Notes: generated by a model from the sequence alone, not told the origin. DNA of 64,000 bases from CBDFLD01 sp965249005 (GCA_965249005.1 CBDFLD010000010.1:62001-126000), one strand, 5' to 3'. Numbered from the stretch's first letter, positions 51,423-60,507 are shown. Program-made: numbers and translations.

Positions 51423-52856
51423 ATGAGTCACGGGACTGCGGTACTCATTACACTCGTGAGCTACCAGATCGTGCTGCTTGGCATCGGTTTGCTCTGCCGC
51501 GGCCGGACACGAAGCGGGCTCGATTTCTTCCTGGGCGGACGCGGTCTTGGTCCCGTCGTCGCGGCCATCAGCGCGTCCGCCAGTTCCTCGTCGGCCTGGA
51601 CTCTACTCGGAGTCAGCGGCGCCGCCTACGCGTGGGGGCTCTCCGCCCTTTGGCTTTTTCCGTCCTGCGTGGGTGGGTTCTTGCTGAACTGGTATGTCCT
51701 GGCCCCCGCACTTCGGACTGCAAGCCGGCGAGAAAACGCGCTCACGGTTTCGGAGGTACTGTCGGGACCCACGGATCGTAAACTTCGACAGACGATTGCG
51801 ACCGTCGCCTCAGCAATCACCCTGGTTTCCCTGAGCGCGTATGTCGCCTCGCAATTCCAGGCGGCGGGCAAGACTTTTAGCCAGACTTTCGGAATTTCCC
51901 TCCCGACCAGCATTCTCGTCGGGGCCGGTGTGGTCGTTCTGTATACCATGCTCGGGGGCTTCTGGGCCGTCAGCGTGACCGACACATTGCAAGGCCTTGT
52001 CATGGCGGCGACGTCGGTGATTCTTCCGGTGTCGGCGCTCATCGCGGTGGGCGGGCCATCGAGCCTCGTACGGGAACTCGCTACAATTCCTCAGAGCGAC
52101 TACTGGAGTATGACCCGCGGACTGCCTCTCGTGGCGGCAGCAGGTTTCGTGCTTGGACTTCTGGGCATCGGGTTGGGCTACCCCGGCCAGCCGCACGTGG
52201 TCAACCGTTTCATGGCACTGAAGGGAGGGCAGTCGGTCCTGCGACGCGCCCGCTGGATCGCAATCGTCTGGGCCGTGCTGGTCTATGCCGGCATGTTGAT
52301 GGTCGGTTTCTGCGGGCGGGTGCTTCACCCAACTCTGGCGGATCCGGAAGTGGTATTCATCAGCCTCACGAATAGCCTGTTTCCCTCGATCATCGGCGGC
52401 GTGATGCTGGCAGCCGTGCTCTCGGCCATCATGTCCACGGCTGACAGTCAGCTACTCGTGGCCGCGTCGTCGATCACGCACGACCTGAATCCTCAGGGCG
52501 GAGACCCGCGGACGTTCCTCCGCCGCTCCCGTCAAGTCGTGCTCGTCCTGAGCGGTTGCGCTGTCGTTGCTGCCCTGTTCGGCTCGCAGGAGATCTTCTC
52601 TCGCGTTCTTTTCGCATGGTCCGCAATGGGATCCGCATTCGGTCCGTTGTTGCTGGTGACCGTCTTGAAGGGAAGAGTCGCCCCTGCCGCGACACTGCTT
52701 TCCATGGTCGTAGGGTTCTCGACCAGCGTCACCGCATACTACGTCTTCGCGGGCAACGGAACCATGGAAAGAGTACTCCCCTTCCTTCTGGCGCTGGCGA
52801 TTGCCTACGGCGGAAGAGAAAAAACTGAAAGCCGAAAGCTGATTGCTCTTAAGTAA
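51423..52856 (+). CDS. Sodium:solute symporter (SSS) family transporter
   Basis: 477 aa, ~13 hydrophobic segments. SSS signatures: FFLGGRGLGPVVAAISASASSSSAWTLLGVSGAAYAWGLSALWL, LGGFWAVSVTDTLQGLVM, GYPGQPHVVNRFMALKGGQ, GGVMLAAVLSAIMSTADSQLLVAASSITHDL. The end resembles PutP-type proline/solute transporters. ATG 51423 is preceded by CCAGG. The last codons (ESRKLIALK) and the TAA stop derive from heptad repeats and the edge of a family A repeat, so the C-terminal tail has been remodelled. Confidence 0.92.
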   Translation: MSHGTAVLITLVSYQIVLLGIGLLCRGRTRSGLDFFLGGRGLGPVVAAISASASSSSAWTLLGVSGAAYAWGLSALWLFPSCVGGFLLNWYVLAPALRTASRRENALTVSEVLSGPTDRKLRQTIATVASAITLVSLSAYVASQFQAAGKTFSQTFGISLPTSILVGAGVVVLYTMLGGFWAVSVTDTLQGLVMAATSVILPVSALIAVGGPSSLVRELATIPQSDYWSMTRGLPLVAAAGFVLGLLGIGLGYPGQPHVVNRFMALKGGQSVLRRARWIAIVWAVLVYAGMLMVGFCGRVLHPTLADPEVVFISLTNSLFPSIIGGVMLAAVLSAIMSTADSQLLVAASSITHDLNPQGGDPRTFLRRSRQVVLVLSGCAVVAALFGSQEIFSRVLFAWSAMGSAFGPLLLVTVLKGRVAPAATLLSMVVGFSTSVTAYYVFAGNGTMERVLPFLLALAIAYGGREKTESRKLIALK

Positions 52857-52976
52857 CTGCTCGCGGATCTGCTGCTATGCGTGTAACTTAGCAAACCGTG
52901 AAAAAACACGTTTTTTCACGGTGCCCTGCGCAGTTACGTTCCCAAGCGACTGGCGCGTTGCGCCAGTCAGCGCTGA
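52848..52976 (+). repeat. Dispersed structured repeat, family A, copy 8
   Basis: Forward copy beginning CTTAAGTAACTGCTCGCGG, ending with GACTGGCGC-GTT-GCGCCAGTC and followed by GAGAGCTGATTGCTGAAAGC. The stop codon of the symporter is the TAA inside AAGTAACTGC. Sits between the convergent symporter and hydrolase genes. Confidence 0.9.
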
Positions 52977-52993
52977 GAGCTGATTGCTGAAAG

Positions 52994-53992
52994 CTATCTA
53001 AGATGCTTGTTGAACCAATCGATCGCTAGCTGCCTCGCCTCGCTCAACTTCTCTCTGTATATCCCGTAGTGCGCAATACCCTTGACGACGACGTACTGCA
53101 CCTCCGCCTTACCGCGGGACCGCATGATCTGATAGACGCGTCCGGAGTTCTGCCGGATGTCGAACAGTTCTTCGTTCTCCGCATCGATCAGCAACGTGGC
53201 CGCGTTAACACGGGCTGCATACTCCACCGGACGATACTTCACCACCTTCGATAAGAACGGCGTTCCGCGAAGCCCCGGGATGATATCTGCGCCCTGCGGG
53301 ATAGGGTCGATTTTCCCTCGGGCCCGTTCCGTGGCCTGTGTCCGCGGATAAGCAAGCCCTCCCCGATCCGCGAACAGGATCTCAGCCATCCCGGCGGAAT
53401 CCTGCGAGCCCACCTGCGAGACGATGCACTTCACCCGGGGGTCATGCGCCGCGACGTATACCACGTGGCCGCCTGAGTAGCTCGAGCCCCACAGTCCGAT
53501 GCGAGCCGAATCTACACCAGTTTCGCCCACGATGAAATCAATGGCGTTGCCAAGGTCGGCGGTCTGATCGAAGGGATCCACCAGTTCGCGTATCGCCTTT
53601 GCTCGCACGTTGACCATACCGGCTTCATCCGGCTCCGGCATCTTCCCCTGGATGACCAACTTGCTGTCGCTATCTCCCCATCCCCGATAGTCGATCGTCA
53701 GAACTACATATCCCTCCGCCGCAAAATATGGAGCGTAGGCGGTATTGAGATGCGATCTCACCCCACCCCATCCGTGACCCATCACGATCGCCGGAAGTCG
53801 CTCGTCTGTTTTCGAAACCGGCCGGAAGACGGTGCCTGAAATACGGGTTCCTTCGCTGTACACATCCACATCGTGCCAGTTCACCTTGCCGGCCCACGCG
53901 TCGGTACTCTGGCCATGAACCCAGAAAACGAAGCCAAAGAGCAGGACGAGCAAAAGGATCGATAGTGCGCAGAGACGCAAACGTTGGTTCAT
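52994..53992 (-). CDS. Secreted alpha/beta hydrolase
   Basis: 332 aa from ATG 53992. Signal/anchor helix MNQRLRLCALSILLLVLLFGFVFW. Hydrolase fold: VMGHGWGGVRSHLN (oxyanion region), LTIDYRGWGDSDSK, nucleophile elbow GLWGSSYSGGH (Ser), ATLLIDAENEELFD (acid) and GIAHYGIYR (His). It resembles dienelactone-hydrolase or acetyl xylan esterase-like enzymes; substrate unknown. Last gene downstream of the VWA gene, about 90 bp away. Confidence 0.88.
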   Translation of the reverse strand: MNQRLRLCALSILLLVLLFGFVFWVHGQSTDAWAGKVNWHDVDVYSEGTRISGTVFRPVSKTDERLPAIVMGHGWGGVRSHLNTAYAPYFAAEGYVVLTIDYRGWGDSDSKLVIQGKMPEPDEAGMVNVRAKAIRELVDPFDQTADLGNAIDFIVGETGVDSARIGLWGSSYSGGHVVYVAAHDPRVKCIVSQVGSQDSAGMAEILFADRGGLAYPRTQATERARGKIDPIPQGADIIPGLRGTPFLSKVVKYRPVEYAARVNAATLLIDAENEELFDIRQNSGRVYQIMRSRGKAEVQYVVVKGIAHYGIYREKLSEARQLAIDWFNKHLR

Positions 53993-54085
53993 GGCCTGTT
54001 TCTCCGTTTCGGTGAGGTTCCTCGAAACCAGCCTGACGGCACCGCGGAAGGCGGTCAGCAGTAAGCGGTAAGTGCTAGGACGCAA

Positions 54086-55252
54086 TCACTTGACCAGAGT
54101 CCGCACGCCGGTGCGCATTCCGTCCAAGGTGAACTCGTACATCGGAAATATCCTGCGGATGGCTTCGGTGGTCGGAACGGAGTGCCACCATTTCTTGGGC
54201 TCCGGATTGAGCCAGATACTGTTTTTGAATCGTTTCCGAATTTCCGTGAGCCAATCGATCCCCGGCCGGGTGTTGCGATACCAGTAGTCGACAGCACCGT
54301 TGGAGGCCATCAGTTCGCTCGGGGCCATGTAAGCATCCCCGACGATAATGACCTTGTAGCTCCGGTCTGTCTTCTCCAACACGGTTGATGTCGTCACTCC
54401 CCTGCGTTGGGCAATGTCGGTATACAAATCCTGGTAGACACAGTTGTGAAAGTAGTAGAACTTCAGGTCGCGGACGACGTCTTTCGCCGCGGAGAAGAAA
54501 CGGCTCACCCGTTCGGCATGAGGCGTCATCGTCCCGCCGGCATCCATCAGCAACAGCAGCTTGATCTTCTTTTTCTTTCTTCGCTCCCAGCGAAACTCGA
54601 GCTCGCCCGCGTTGCGACAGGTCGCATCGATCGTTTGCTCCACGTCCAACTCATCCTTGGGTCCCTCACGAATCATCCGACGGAGATAGTTCAAGGCGAG
54701 CTTCATCGACCGGGTGTCCAAGACGATATCGTCACGGTAATTCTCGAAGCTTCTCTGCTCGGCGATCTTTACGGCGCTTCTCATGCGCCCAATCCGCTGA
54801 CCGATTCGAATGCCGGCCGGATTGTAACCCGCCCGTCCCTGGGTCGAAGTGCCGCGGACCCCGATCGCCCGGTTCCCTCCCTGATGCTGCTTGAACCTCT
54901 TGGACCGAAGTTGCTCGAGGAAGTTGGATTCCACTTGGTCCAGCTCCAGCTTCTCCAGCATCTTCTTCTCCTCCTCGCTGAGCTGGAGTGGCGGAGCACG
55001 GAGCAGCTCGGCCTCTATCGACTGAATGAGCTCTTCGGAAGTCTCGATATGACCGAAACACTCGAGAAAGGCCAGATCGAACTTGTCAAACTGGGCCTCG
55101 TTCTTGACGAGTATGGAGCGGGATAGATGGTAAAAGCGTGTCAGCGAGCAGTCGACCAGATCCTCGTAGAGCGTTCTCTGGAGCAGAAGCCACTCGTCAA
55201 AACCAACCGGTACGCCTCGTCTGCGTAGAGCGTTGAAGAGATTCACGAACAT
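54086..55252 (-). CDS. VWA domain protein, CoxE-like family
   Basis: 388 aa. A helical N-terminal region (FVNLFNALRRRGVPVGFDEWLLLQRTL) and charged linker precede a C-terminal von Willebrand A domain: KKIKLLLLMDAGGTMTPHAERVSRFFSAA, where the MIDAS is DxGGT instead of DxSxS, a variant known in this family. Members work with MoxR AAA+ ATPases. The MoxR gene is 2.8 kb upstream on the same strand, with a TonB receptor gene between. Likely a chaperone-type partner in maturation of an enzyme or complex. Confidence 0.88.
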   Translation of the reverse strand: MFVNLFNALRRRGVPVGFDEWLLLQRTLYEDLVDCSLTRFYHLSRSILVKNEAQFDKFDLAFLECFGHIETSEELIQSIEAELLRAPPLQLSEEEKKMLEKLELDQVESNFLEQLRSKRFKQHQGGNRAIGVRGTSTQGRAGYNPAGIRIGQRIGRMRSAVKIAEQRSFENYRDDIVLDTRSMKLALNYLRRMIREGPKDELDVEQTIDATCRNAGELEFRWERRKKKKIKLLLLMDAGGTMTPHAERVSRFFSAAKDVVRDLKFYYFHNCVYQDLYTDIAQRRGVTTSTVLEKTDRSYKVIIVGDAYMAPSELMASNGAVDYWYRNTRPGIDWLTEIRKRFKNSIWLNPEPKKWWHSVPTTEAIRRIFPMYEFTLDGMRTGVRTLVK

Positions 55253-55309
55253 GTCGCTTCAAGGATCTCACAGGCACACTCAACAATCCACAGCTCGATT
55301 CTCGGAGGC

Positions 55310-57805
55310 TCAACGAGTCAGGTAAAAGCGGATTCCAGCCATAATTGTGCGGGGCAACCCGGGCCGGACACCGGCAGGGCGTCTTGCCACAATGTACCTC
55401 GCATCTAGGAGGTTGCGGGCACTGACAAAGAGGCTGGCACCCCATTTCTCACCAGCGAGGCCCGAGAGGGCGTATTCGCCCGTGAGGCCCCAGACGACGT
55501 GAGAATCCGTGCCTGATCGCTCGGGCATCGGCCCTTGGCCCGCCTCAGTGCGCATCCGGCTCCCATGGATTACCTCGGTACGGACCTTCCAGGCGCCCCT
55601 TTCCAGGCCGATGCTGGCGTACAGCTGCTGGCGCGGAAGGTAAGGAATCTCATCCCCCAGCTGGATGTCTCCCCAGGGATCAAATGCGCTTTGGAAGCTG
55701 TTGCGGAACTCGCCGTGAGTCAAGGTATAGGCGAATTGCGCCGGGATGGCAAAGCTCGAACCGAGCGCGGTGCCCAGGTCGAATGCACCGGCTGCCTCGA
55801 GCCCGGAAACCCGGGCGGCCCCGCCGTTAAACAAGTCTCCCTCGCCGGTCCCTCCCGAGGACAAGGTGTCGGCCCCCAGAAGGTTTTCATAGTCGTTGAA
55901 GAAACCGGCAAGCGAAAAACTGAAAGGTTGACGCTTCAGGCGCAGCCCGAGCTCGTAGTTGACGCTCTCCTCCGGCATCGTGTCCTCATTCGATCCAGGG
56001 CCCGGAGGGGAAAAACCCTTGTGGATGCCGCCGAAGAGGTTGACGCCCTTGCGCACGTCGAAGCTCAAGCCGATTCCGGGCACCCAGACGTCGAGACCAT
56101 TGGTCCGTACCCGAGTTGGGGAACCGTCTCGGTTCGGGTCTTGCGTCGAGAAGTCGGTTCGGGTCAATTCGATCTTTTCGTAACGGAGTCCGGGAATCAA
56201 AGCCAGCCTTCCCCACTCCAGGCGATCCTGCACGAAGACCGCCCACGCGTGCGCATCCCCAACACGGTTGGACTGACTCCCGGGGGCGCCCTTCGAGGTC
56301 AGAATCATATTGCCGTCCATCATTTGAAACCCGTCTTCAAACTGGAGGCGGTCCTCCTGATCCTGATGGTAGCGAAGGCCGATCTGAAACCGGTTCTGCA
56401 CGGCGGTTCGATCGAAGTTGACACCGACGACCGTCTGAATCCCCTGGGAATAGTACTCACGATTGTTGGCCCGGAGCACGAGCGCATCGGGGTCGCTCTC
56501 GGAGCCCTGCACGATGGCCAGTTCGGCCTCGTGTGCCTGCAAGTCGTCAAAGATCGAGCTGATGCCGGTACCGAGCACGCTCTGCAGCTTGTACCAGTTC
56601 CGATCGAAGTCGTTCCGGTAGACCGTGGCCGTCACGTCGAAACGACTCGATGGCGCAATAAAGTAGCGTCCCTGGATTTGGCTATGGCGGCCGACAAAGA
56701 GGTCGCGCTGGGATGCGCGGTAACGGCGAAGGGAGTTCTCGGCAAAGTCCTCGTCGGTCAGTCCAAGATAGGTTTCATTGGCATCTTGATGCGTGTGGCC
56801 GACCTTGAACTCGAATTCCTGATAGATGTCGGAAGTCCCGCCACTATGGACCCGGAACTTGGCGAGATAATCGCCGAGACGGAAACCGGTATCTCCACCG
56901 CCGTCGAGTCTCTTGAAGCCACGCGAGTCGATCTGGTAGGTCTCGAGCATCCAGCCGAAATTCTGATACGAATCCCCTGCATTGACATGAAGCTTGCCCG
57001 TACGATCCTGCCCGCCGGCAAGATTGCCCTGAAGGCGAAAACCCGTTGGTATTGATGTCGACAGGAGATTCAGGGCGCCGCCGTTCGTGTTGGGCCCGTG
57101 TCGTATCTGGCTGGAGCCTTTCAAGACTTCCAGAGCCTGCATGCGACCCGCCGTGGGAAAGTAATAGGCCGCCGGTGCCGCATAAGGTGCCGGGGCTATC
57201 AGGACGCCGTCCTCCATGAGGGTTATCTTGGCCGATCGCTCCACTCCGGATCCGCGCATCCCGATATTGGGCCGCAGACCGTATCCCTCTTCCTCCTGGA
57301 TATTGATGCCGGGTGCCTGCCGGAGCAGGTGATGAATGTCGTCGACGTCTGTCTTGCGCTGGGCCAGTTCATCTTGCTCCAAATAGAACCCGGAGCCTGG
57401 AATATGATCCACCTCGCTGGGGTTGCCAACCACGGTGATTCGGTTTCGGATCGTCAACCGGGTCATCGCCTGCATCGCGATCGCGATGTCGGTCGACTCC
57501 GACAGCTCTACGTCTTGCGAGATCGGGACAAACGCCGCCTTTGAGGCAACCAGCAAATATGAACCGGACGCCAACCCTAAAAAACGGAATATCCCGAAAG
57601 CATCGGTTCGATCCGTCCGGTTCGAGCCGTTCTGCGACTCCACCAACGGACCCATCAACAAAATCTCGACTCCCGATAGAGGGCGGCCAGCCTCGTCGGT
57701 GACGTGCCCGAAAACCTTGTCGTTCTCCGTTTGGGCCAAGGCGCCACAACAAAAGAGCAAGGCCCATAGGGACCCGACGCTGCACTTGCAACGAAGAACT
57801 CTCAT
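55310..57805 (-). CDS. TonB-dependent outer membrane receptor (FecA-like)
   Basis: 831 aa. Signal peptide (to about residue 24), a carboxypeptidase-regulatory-like beta-sandwich at ~30-120 (VFGHVTDEAGRPLSGVEILLMG), plug domain (DVDDIHHLLRQAPGINIQEEEGYGLRPNIGMRGSGVERSAKITLMEDGVLIAPAPYAAPAAYYFP) and a 22-strand barrel ending ARYIVARRPAGVRPGLPRTIMAGIRFYL. Plug wording is close to iron(III)-dicitrate receptors; iron chelate uptake is the likely role. It lies between moxR and the VWA gene with an AT-rich upstream region holding two palindromes. Confidence 0.92.
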   Translation of the reverse strand: MRVLRCKCSVGSLWALLFCCGALAQTENDKVFGHVTDEAGRPLSGVEILLMGPLVESQNGSNRTDRTDAFGIFRFLGLASGSYLLVASKAAFVPISQDVELSESTDIAIAMQAMTRLTIRNRITVVGNPSEVDHIPGSGFYLEQDELAQRKTDVDDIHHLLRQAPGINIQEEEGYGLRPNIGMRGSGVERSAKITLMEDGVLIAPAPYAAPAAYYFPTAGRMQALEVLKGSSQIRHGPNTNGGALNLLSTSIPTGFRLQGNLAGGQDRTGKLHVNAGDSYQNFGWMLETYQIDSRGFKRLDGGGDTGFRLGDYLAKFRVHSGGTSDIYQEFEFKVGHTHQDANETYLGLTDEDFAENSLRRYRASQRDLFVGRHSQIQGRYFIAPSSRFDVTATVYRNDFDRNWYKLQSVLGTGISSIFDDLQAHEAELAIVQGSESDPDALVLRANNREYYSQGIQTVVGVNFDRTAVQNRFQIGLRYHQDQEDRLQFEDGFQMMDGNMILTSKGAPGSQSNRVGDAHAWAVFVQDRLEWGRLALIPGLRYEKIELTRTDFSTQDPNRDGSPTRVRTNGLDVWVPGIGLSFDVRKGVNLFGGIHKGFSPPGPGSNEDTMPEESVNYELGLRLKRQPFSFSLAGFFNDYENLLGADTLSSGGTGEGDLFNGGAARVSGLEAAGAFDLGTALGSSFAIPAQFAYTLTHGEFRNSFQSAFDPWGDIQLGDEIPYLPRQQLYASIGLERGAWKVRTEVIHGSRMRTEAGQGPMPERSGTDSHVVWGLTGEYALSGLAGEKWGASLFVSARNLLDARYIVARRPAGVRPGLPRTIMAGIRFYLTR

Positions 57806-57844
57806 TTATGATTTCCGACTGTATGATTTCTGACTACAAAAAAA

Positions 57845-57861
57845 TTGAAATTAACTTTCAA
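57845..57861. promoter_or_regulatory. Palindrome TTGAAA-N5-TTTCAA, site 1
   Basis: TTGAAATTAACTTTCAA is a 17-bp inverted repeat 40 bp upstream of the TonB receptor ATG, in strongly AT-rich DNA. A second site of identical design lies 56 bp further upstream. Probable operator for a dimeric regulator of the receptor; not a recognisable Fur box. Confidence 0.55.
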
Positions 57862-57900
57862 GATCAATTTAACGCCAAAGCCCACGAATGTCAAGATGAA

Positions 57901-57917
57901 TTGAAATTAGCTTTCAA
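57901..57917. promoter_or_regulatory. Palindrome TTGAAA-N5-TTTCAA, site 2
   Basis: TTGAAATTAGCTTTCAA differs from site 1 by one base in the spacer while both arms are intact. The centre-to-centre distance of 56 bp (about 5.3 helical turns) would roughly allow cooperative or looped binding. Confidence 0.55.
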
Positions 57918-58037
57918 TATCATAGCAAGACATTTGGAATCAACGTTTAGATTGATTATTGAAGTGGACGATCGCGAGCGGGGCAAGGAAGTTGCTGGCA
58001 CGGATTCGCTGAACCTGGGCGTTTGCGAGGGCCGGCG

Positions 58038-58841
58038 CTAGTGGACGGCGAACTTCTCGATATCATCTTCCATCTTCAGCAATACGCCGAGGAACGGCAG
58101 CCTTTGGTTCAGTTCCTCCTCGGAGAGGCCGGCTGCGGTGATGGCCTGGATCCAATCGAGCAACTCGCTGGTCGATGGCCGCTTCTTTAGCTCGTGCTTT
58201 TGGCGAATGAAGTAGAAGCGGGCGATGATCTGGGAAATCAGCTGTCCCTTCAAATTGGAAAAATGGACTTCAGCGATACGCTGCATCATCGCCTCGTCCG
58301 GGAACTCGATGTAATGGAAAAGGCAACGCCTCAAGAACGCGTCCGGCAGTTCCTTCTCGCTGTTACTGGTAATGATGACAATCGGGCGACGCTTCGCCTT
58401 GAAATGCTCACCGGTTTCAATGATATCAAAGCTCATCTGATCCAGCTCGAAGAGTAAATCGTTCGGGAATTCCAGGTCTGCTTTGTCAATCTCGTCAATC
58501 AGGAGAACCACCTGGTCTTGGGCGCGCAGCGCCTCGCCCAGCTTCCCCAGCTTGATGTACTGCCGAATATCGGATACATCCTTGTCGTGAAAGCGCGAGT
58601 CGTTCAGTCGCTGCACGGTATCGTAGACATAGAGGCCTTCGCTCGCTTTGGAGGTGGACTTGATGTTCCACTTGATGAGTGGCAACTCTAGATCTTCCGC
58701 GATCACACGGGCCAATTCAGTCTTGCCCGTTCCCGGCTCTCCTTTGAGCAGAAGCGGTCTTTGCAGCACGATCGCGGCATTGACAATGTCACGCAGCGCG
58801 TCACTCAAGATATAGTCCTTGGTCCCTTTGAATCGATTCAT
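58038..58841 (-). CDS. MoxR-family AAA+ ATPase
   Basis: 267 aa. Walker A LLLKGEPGTGKTELARVIAEDL, Walker B VVLLIDEIDKADLEFPNDLLFELDQMSFDII, sensor segment VIITSNSEKELPDAFLRRCLFHYIEFPD. MoxR ATPases act as chaperones with VWA proteins; the CoxE-like VWA partner is downstream beyond the TonB receptor gene. Ten bp after the CoA-lyase gene, so probably cotranscribed with it. Confidence 0.93.
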   Translation of the reverse strand: MNRFKGTKDYILSDALRDIVNAAIVLQRPLLLKGEPGTGKTELARVIAEDLELPLIKWNIKSTSKASEGLYVYDTVQRLNDSRFHDKDVSDIRQYIKLGKLGEALRAQDQVVLLIDEIDKADLEFPNDLLFELDQMSFDIIETGEHFKAKRRPIVIITSNSEKELPDAFLRRCLFHYIEFPDEAMMQRIAEVHFSNLKGQLISQIIARFYFIRQKHELKKRPSTSELLDWIQAITAAGLSEEELNQRLPFLGVLLKMEDDIEKFAVH

Positions 58842-58850
58842 GAACTCCTC

Positions 58851-59711
58851 TCACGAAGTCTCAGAAGCACGTTTCAGAATGCGTCTCGCGGCCACTGCGT
58901 GGGGATTGTCAACCAGTTGCCCATCGACGGTGGTCAAGGCACGGCCCTTTTTCTCGGCACCTTCGAGCGCGCCCAGTACTTTCCGGGCCCACTCGAGCTC
59001 CAACGGGGTCACGTTGAAGACTTCATGGATGACCTCGATCTGGCCGGGATGCAGCGCGCCTTTCCCATCGTATCCGTACCGGCGTGCCTGCGTTGCCTCT
59101 GATCGCAAGAGCTCGAGATTCCGCACCTCGAAGCAAGGAGCATCGATGGCGTCCACGCCGGCGGCTCGTGCAGCCGTCACGATTTGCTGCAGCGCCATCG
59201 TAAGCTCGACTCGCTCCGGACCCGGTGTGCAACCAAGATCCTTGCAATAATCGGCCGAGCCGAAAACCAGGCTGCGCAACCTGGGGGAAGAAATCCCGAT
59301 CTCCGCGGATCGAAGGACTCCAGCCGCGCTTTCGATCATGGCATGAAATGGAATCGGCGACGACCCTTTTTCTTCCAGGCTGGCGACGGCGAGTGCGGCA
59401 GCCTGCACATCGGCAGCCGACTCCACCTTGGGCAAGCAGATTCCGTCCGGTCGCAGAGGAACCACCACAGCCAGGTCTTTTTGCCCGTGCGCTGTGTCGA
59501 TTGGGTTTACGCGAACAACAACTTCCCTTTTTCCGTAGTGATTGCCATGGAGCGCGCGGACCAGATTCTCGCGCGCCAGATCCTTCCTTGCCTCCGAAAC
59601 TCCATCTTCCAGGTTCAGGATCAGTTGATCCGCGGGCACTGTGGCGGCTTTGGTCAGCATTCGAGGAACATCGCACGGAACGTAAAGCGAGCTGCGACGT
59701 CGCATATCCAT
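58851..59711 (-). CDS. HpcH/HpaI-family CoA ester lyase (citrate lyase beta/malyl-CoA lyase-like)
   Basis: 286 aa from ATG 59711, with GGGAG seven bases upstream; a longer frame upstream lacks homology. Family blocks: RRSSLYVPCDVPRMLTKAATVPADQLILNLEDGVSEARKDLAREN, VVRVNPIDTAHGQKDL, ICLPKVESAADV, HAMIESAAGVLRSAEI (metal-binding Glu), LVFGSADYCKDLG (Asp) and KGALHPGQIEVIHEVF. Cleaves or forms a C-C bond in a hydroxyacyl-CoA; which one is not clear. Upstream of moxR. Confidence 0.9.
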   Translation of the reverse strand: MDMRRRSSLYVPCDVPRMLTKAATVPADQLILNLEDGVSEARKDLARENLVRALHGNHYGKREVVVRVNPIDTAHGQKDLAVVVPLRPDGICLPKVESAADVQAAALAVASLEEKGSSPIPFHAMIESAAGVLRSAEIGISSPRLRSLVFGSADYCKDLGCTPGPERVELTMALQQIVTAARAAGVDAIDAPCFEVRNLELLRSEATQARRYGYDGKGALHPGQIEVIHEVFNVTPLELEWARKVLGALEGAEKKGRALTTVDGQLVDNPHAVAARRILKRASETS

Positions 59712-59901
59712 CACGAGGCTCCCATCCCGCCAGACAAGAGTGCCGCAGACGTGAAGCTCTCCCCTGAAGCCCGACGCAACTCGGCCCTCTCTGTCACTCG
59801 GCAAACTCGCACATACTCTCTATTTATCACACAGGAAAGGGTTTTGACACTTCTCAAATTGATAATCGCGCGTCCCGGTTCAGACGATAACAAGGACTGG
59901 T

Positions 59902-60507
59902 ATGCAGACCCGGACGATTCAAGAGTACCTGCAAGGCTTGTGTGAGATTTCGGAAGGCGATTTCTCGCTGGAGCGGATCTCGGAATACAACCGGGTACAT
60001 CCCGTGGATTCAGAATCGCTGGCCCCTTATCTCCGATATCAACCAACGCACTATACCCGAAACCTGATCTACCGGTGCGCGCTCTTCGAGCTGATTGCCA
60101 TTTGCTGGGAGGTTGGACAAGTCAGTCAGATCCACAATCACCAGGACCAGAACTGCTGGATGACGGTTCCGGTCGGCCGCCTTGCGGTTCAAGAGTACGA
60201 AACCTTGTCGATCGACGAGAACGAGAGCTCGTGCCGACTACAGAAAGCCGGCTACCACGTCATGACTCCGGAGAGCCCGTTGTCCGTCAACCCGAAGCGC
60301 CCGATCCACGAGGTCCTGAATCTGGACGAGTTCGGTCAAAGAGCCACGAGCCTGCACGTGTACTCCCGCCCTTACGACCATTGTCTGGTTTACTCTCTGG
60401 AGCAGAATCGGTACCGTCAGATCCCGCTCTTCTACGACTCTCAGTACGGGAAACCCGACGCACCTGTCGCCCCTGCCCCACTACCGACCCAGGGTAAATC
60501 CGCCTGA
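59902..60507 (+). CDS. cdo: Cysteine dioxygenase type I
   Basis: 201 aa cupin that oxidises cysteine to cysteine sulfinate with Fe(II). The three His ligands correspond to H78 and H80 (SQIHNHQDQNCW) and H136 (RPIHEVLN). C85 and Y154 (HVYSRPYDHC) match the Cys-Tyr cofactor pair of mammalian CDO, and H152 the catalytic His. AAGGA six bases before the ATG. Divergent from the CoA lyase gene across a 190-bp AT-rich gap. Confidence 0.93.
   Translation: MQTRTIQEYLQGLCEISEGDFSLERISEYNRVHPVDSESLAPYLRYQPTHYTRNLIYRCALFELIAICWEVGQVSQIHNHQDQNCWMTVPVGRLAVQEYETLSIDENESSCRLQKAGYHVMTPESPLSVNPKRPIHEVLNLDEFGQRATSLHVYSRPYDHCLVYSLEQNRYRQIPLFYDSQYGKPDAPVAPAPLPTQGKSA

Noticed and set aside
8173..52976. Family A repeats as a CRISPR array
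   Set aside because: Copies are scattered over 45 kb, in both orientations, without spacers of regular size or cas genes.
55535..57055. Plus-strand open frame of 506 codons
   Set aside because: Antisense to the TonB receptor; the plug and barrel motifs are all on the minus strand.
57808..58041. 77-codon frame in the AT-rich gap upstream of the TonB receptor
   Set aside because: No homology recognised; overlaps the two palindromes, and a regulatory region explains the sequence better.
59844..59866. TTGACA and GATAAT as a promoter for cysteine dioxygenase
   Set aside because: The spacer is only 11 bp, far from the 16-18 bp needed by a sigma-70 promoter.
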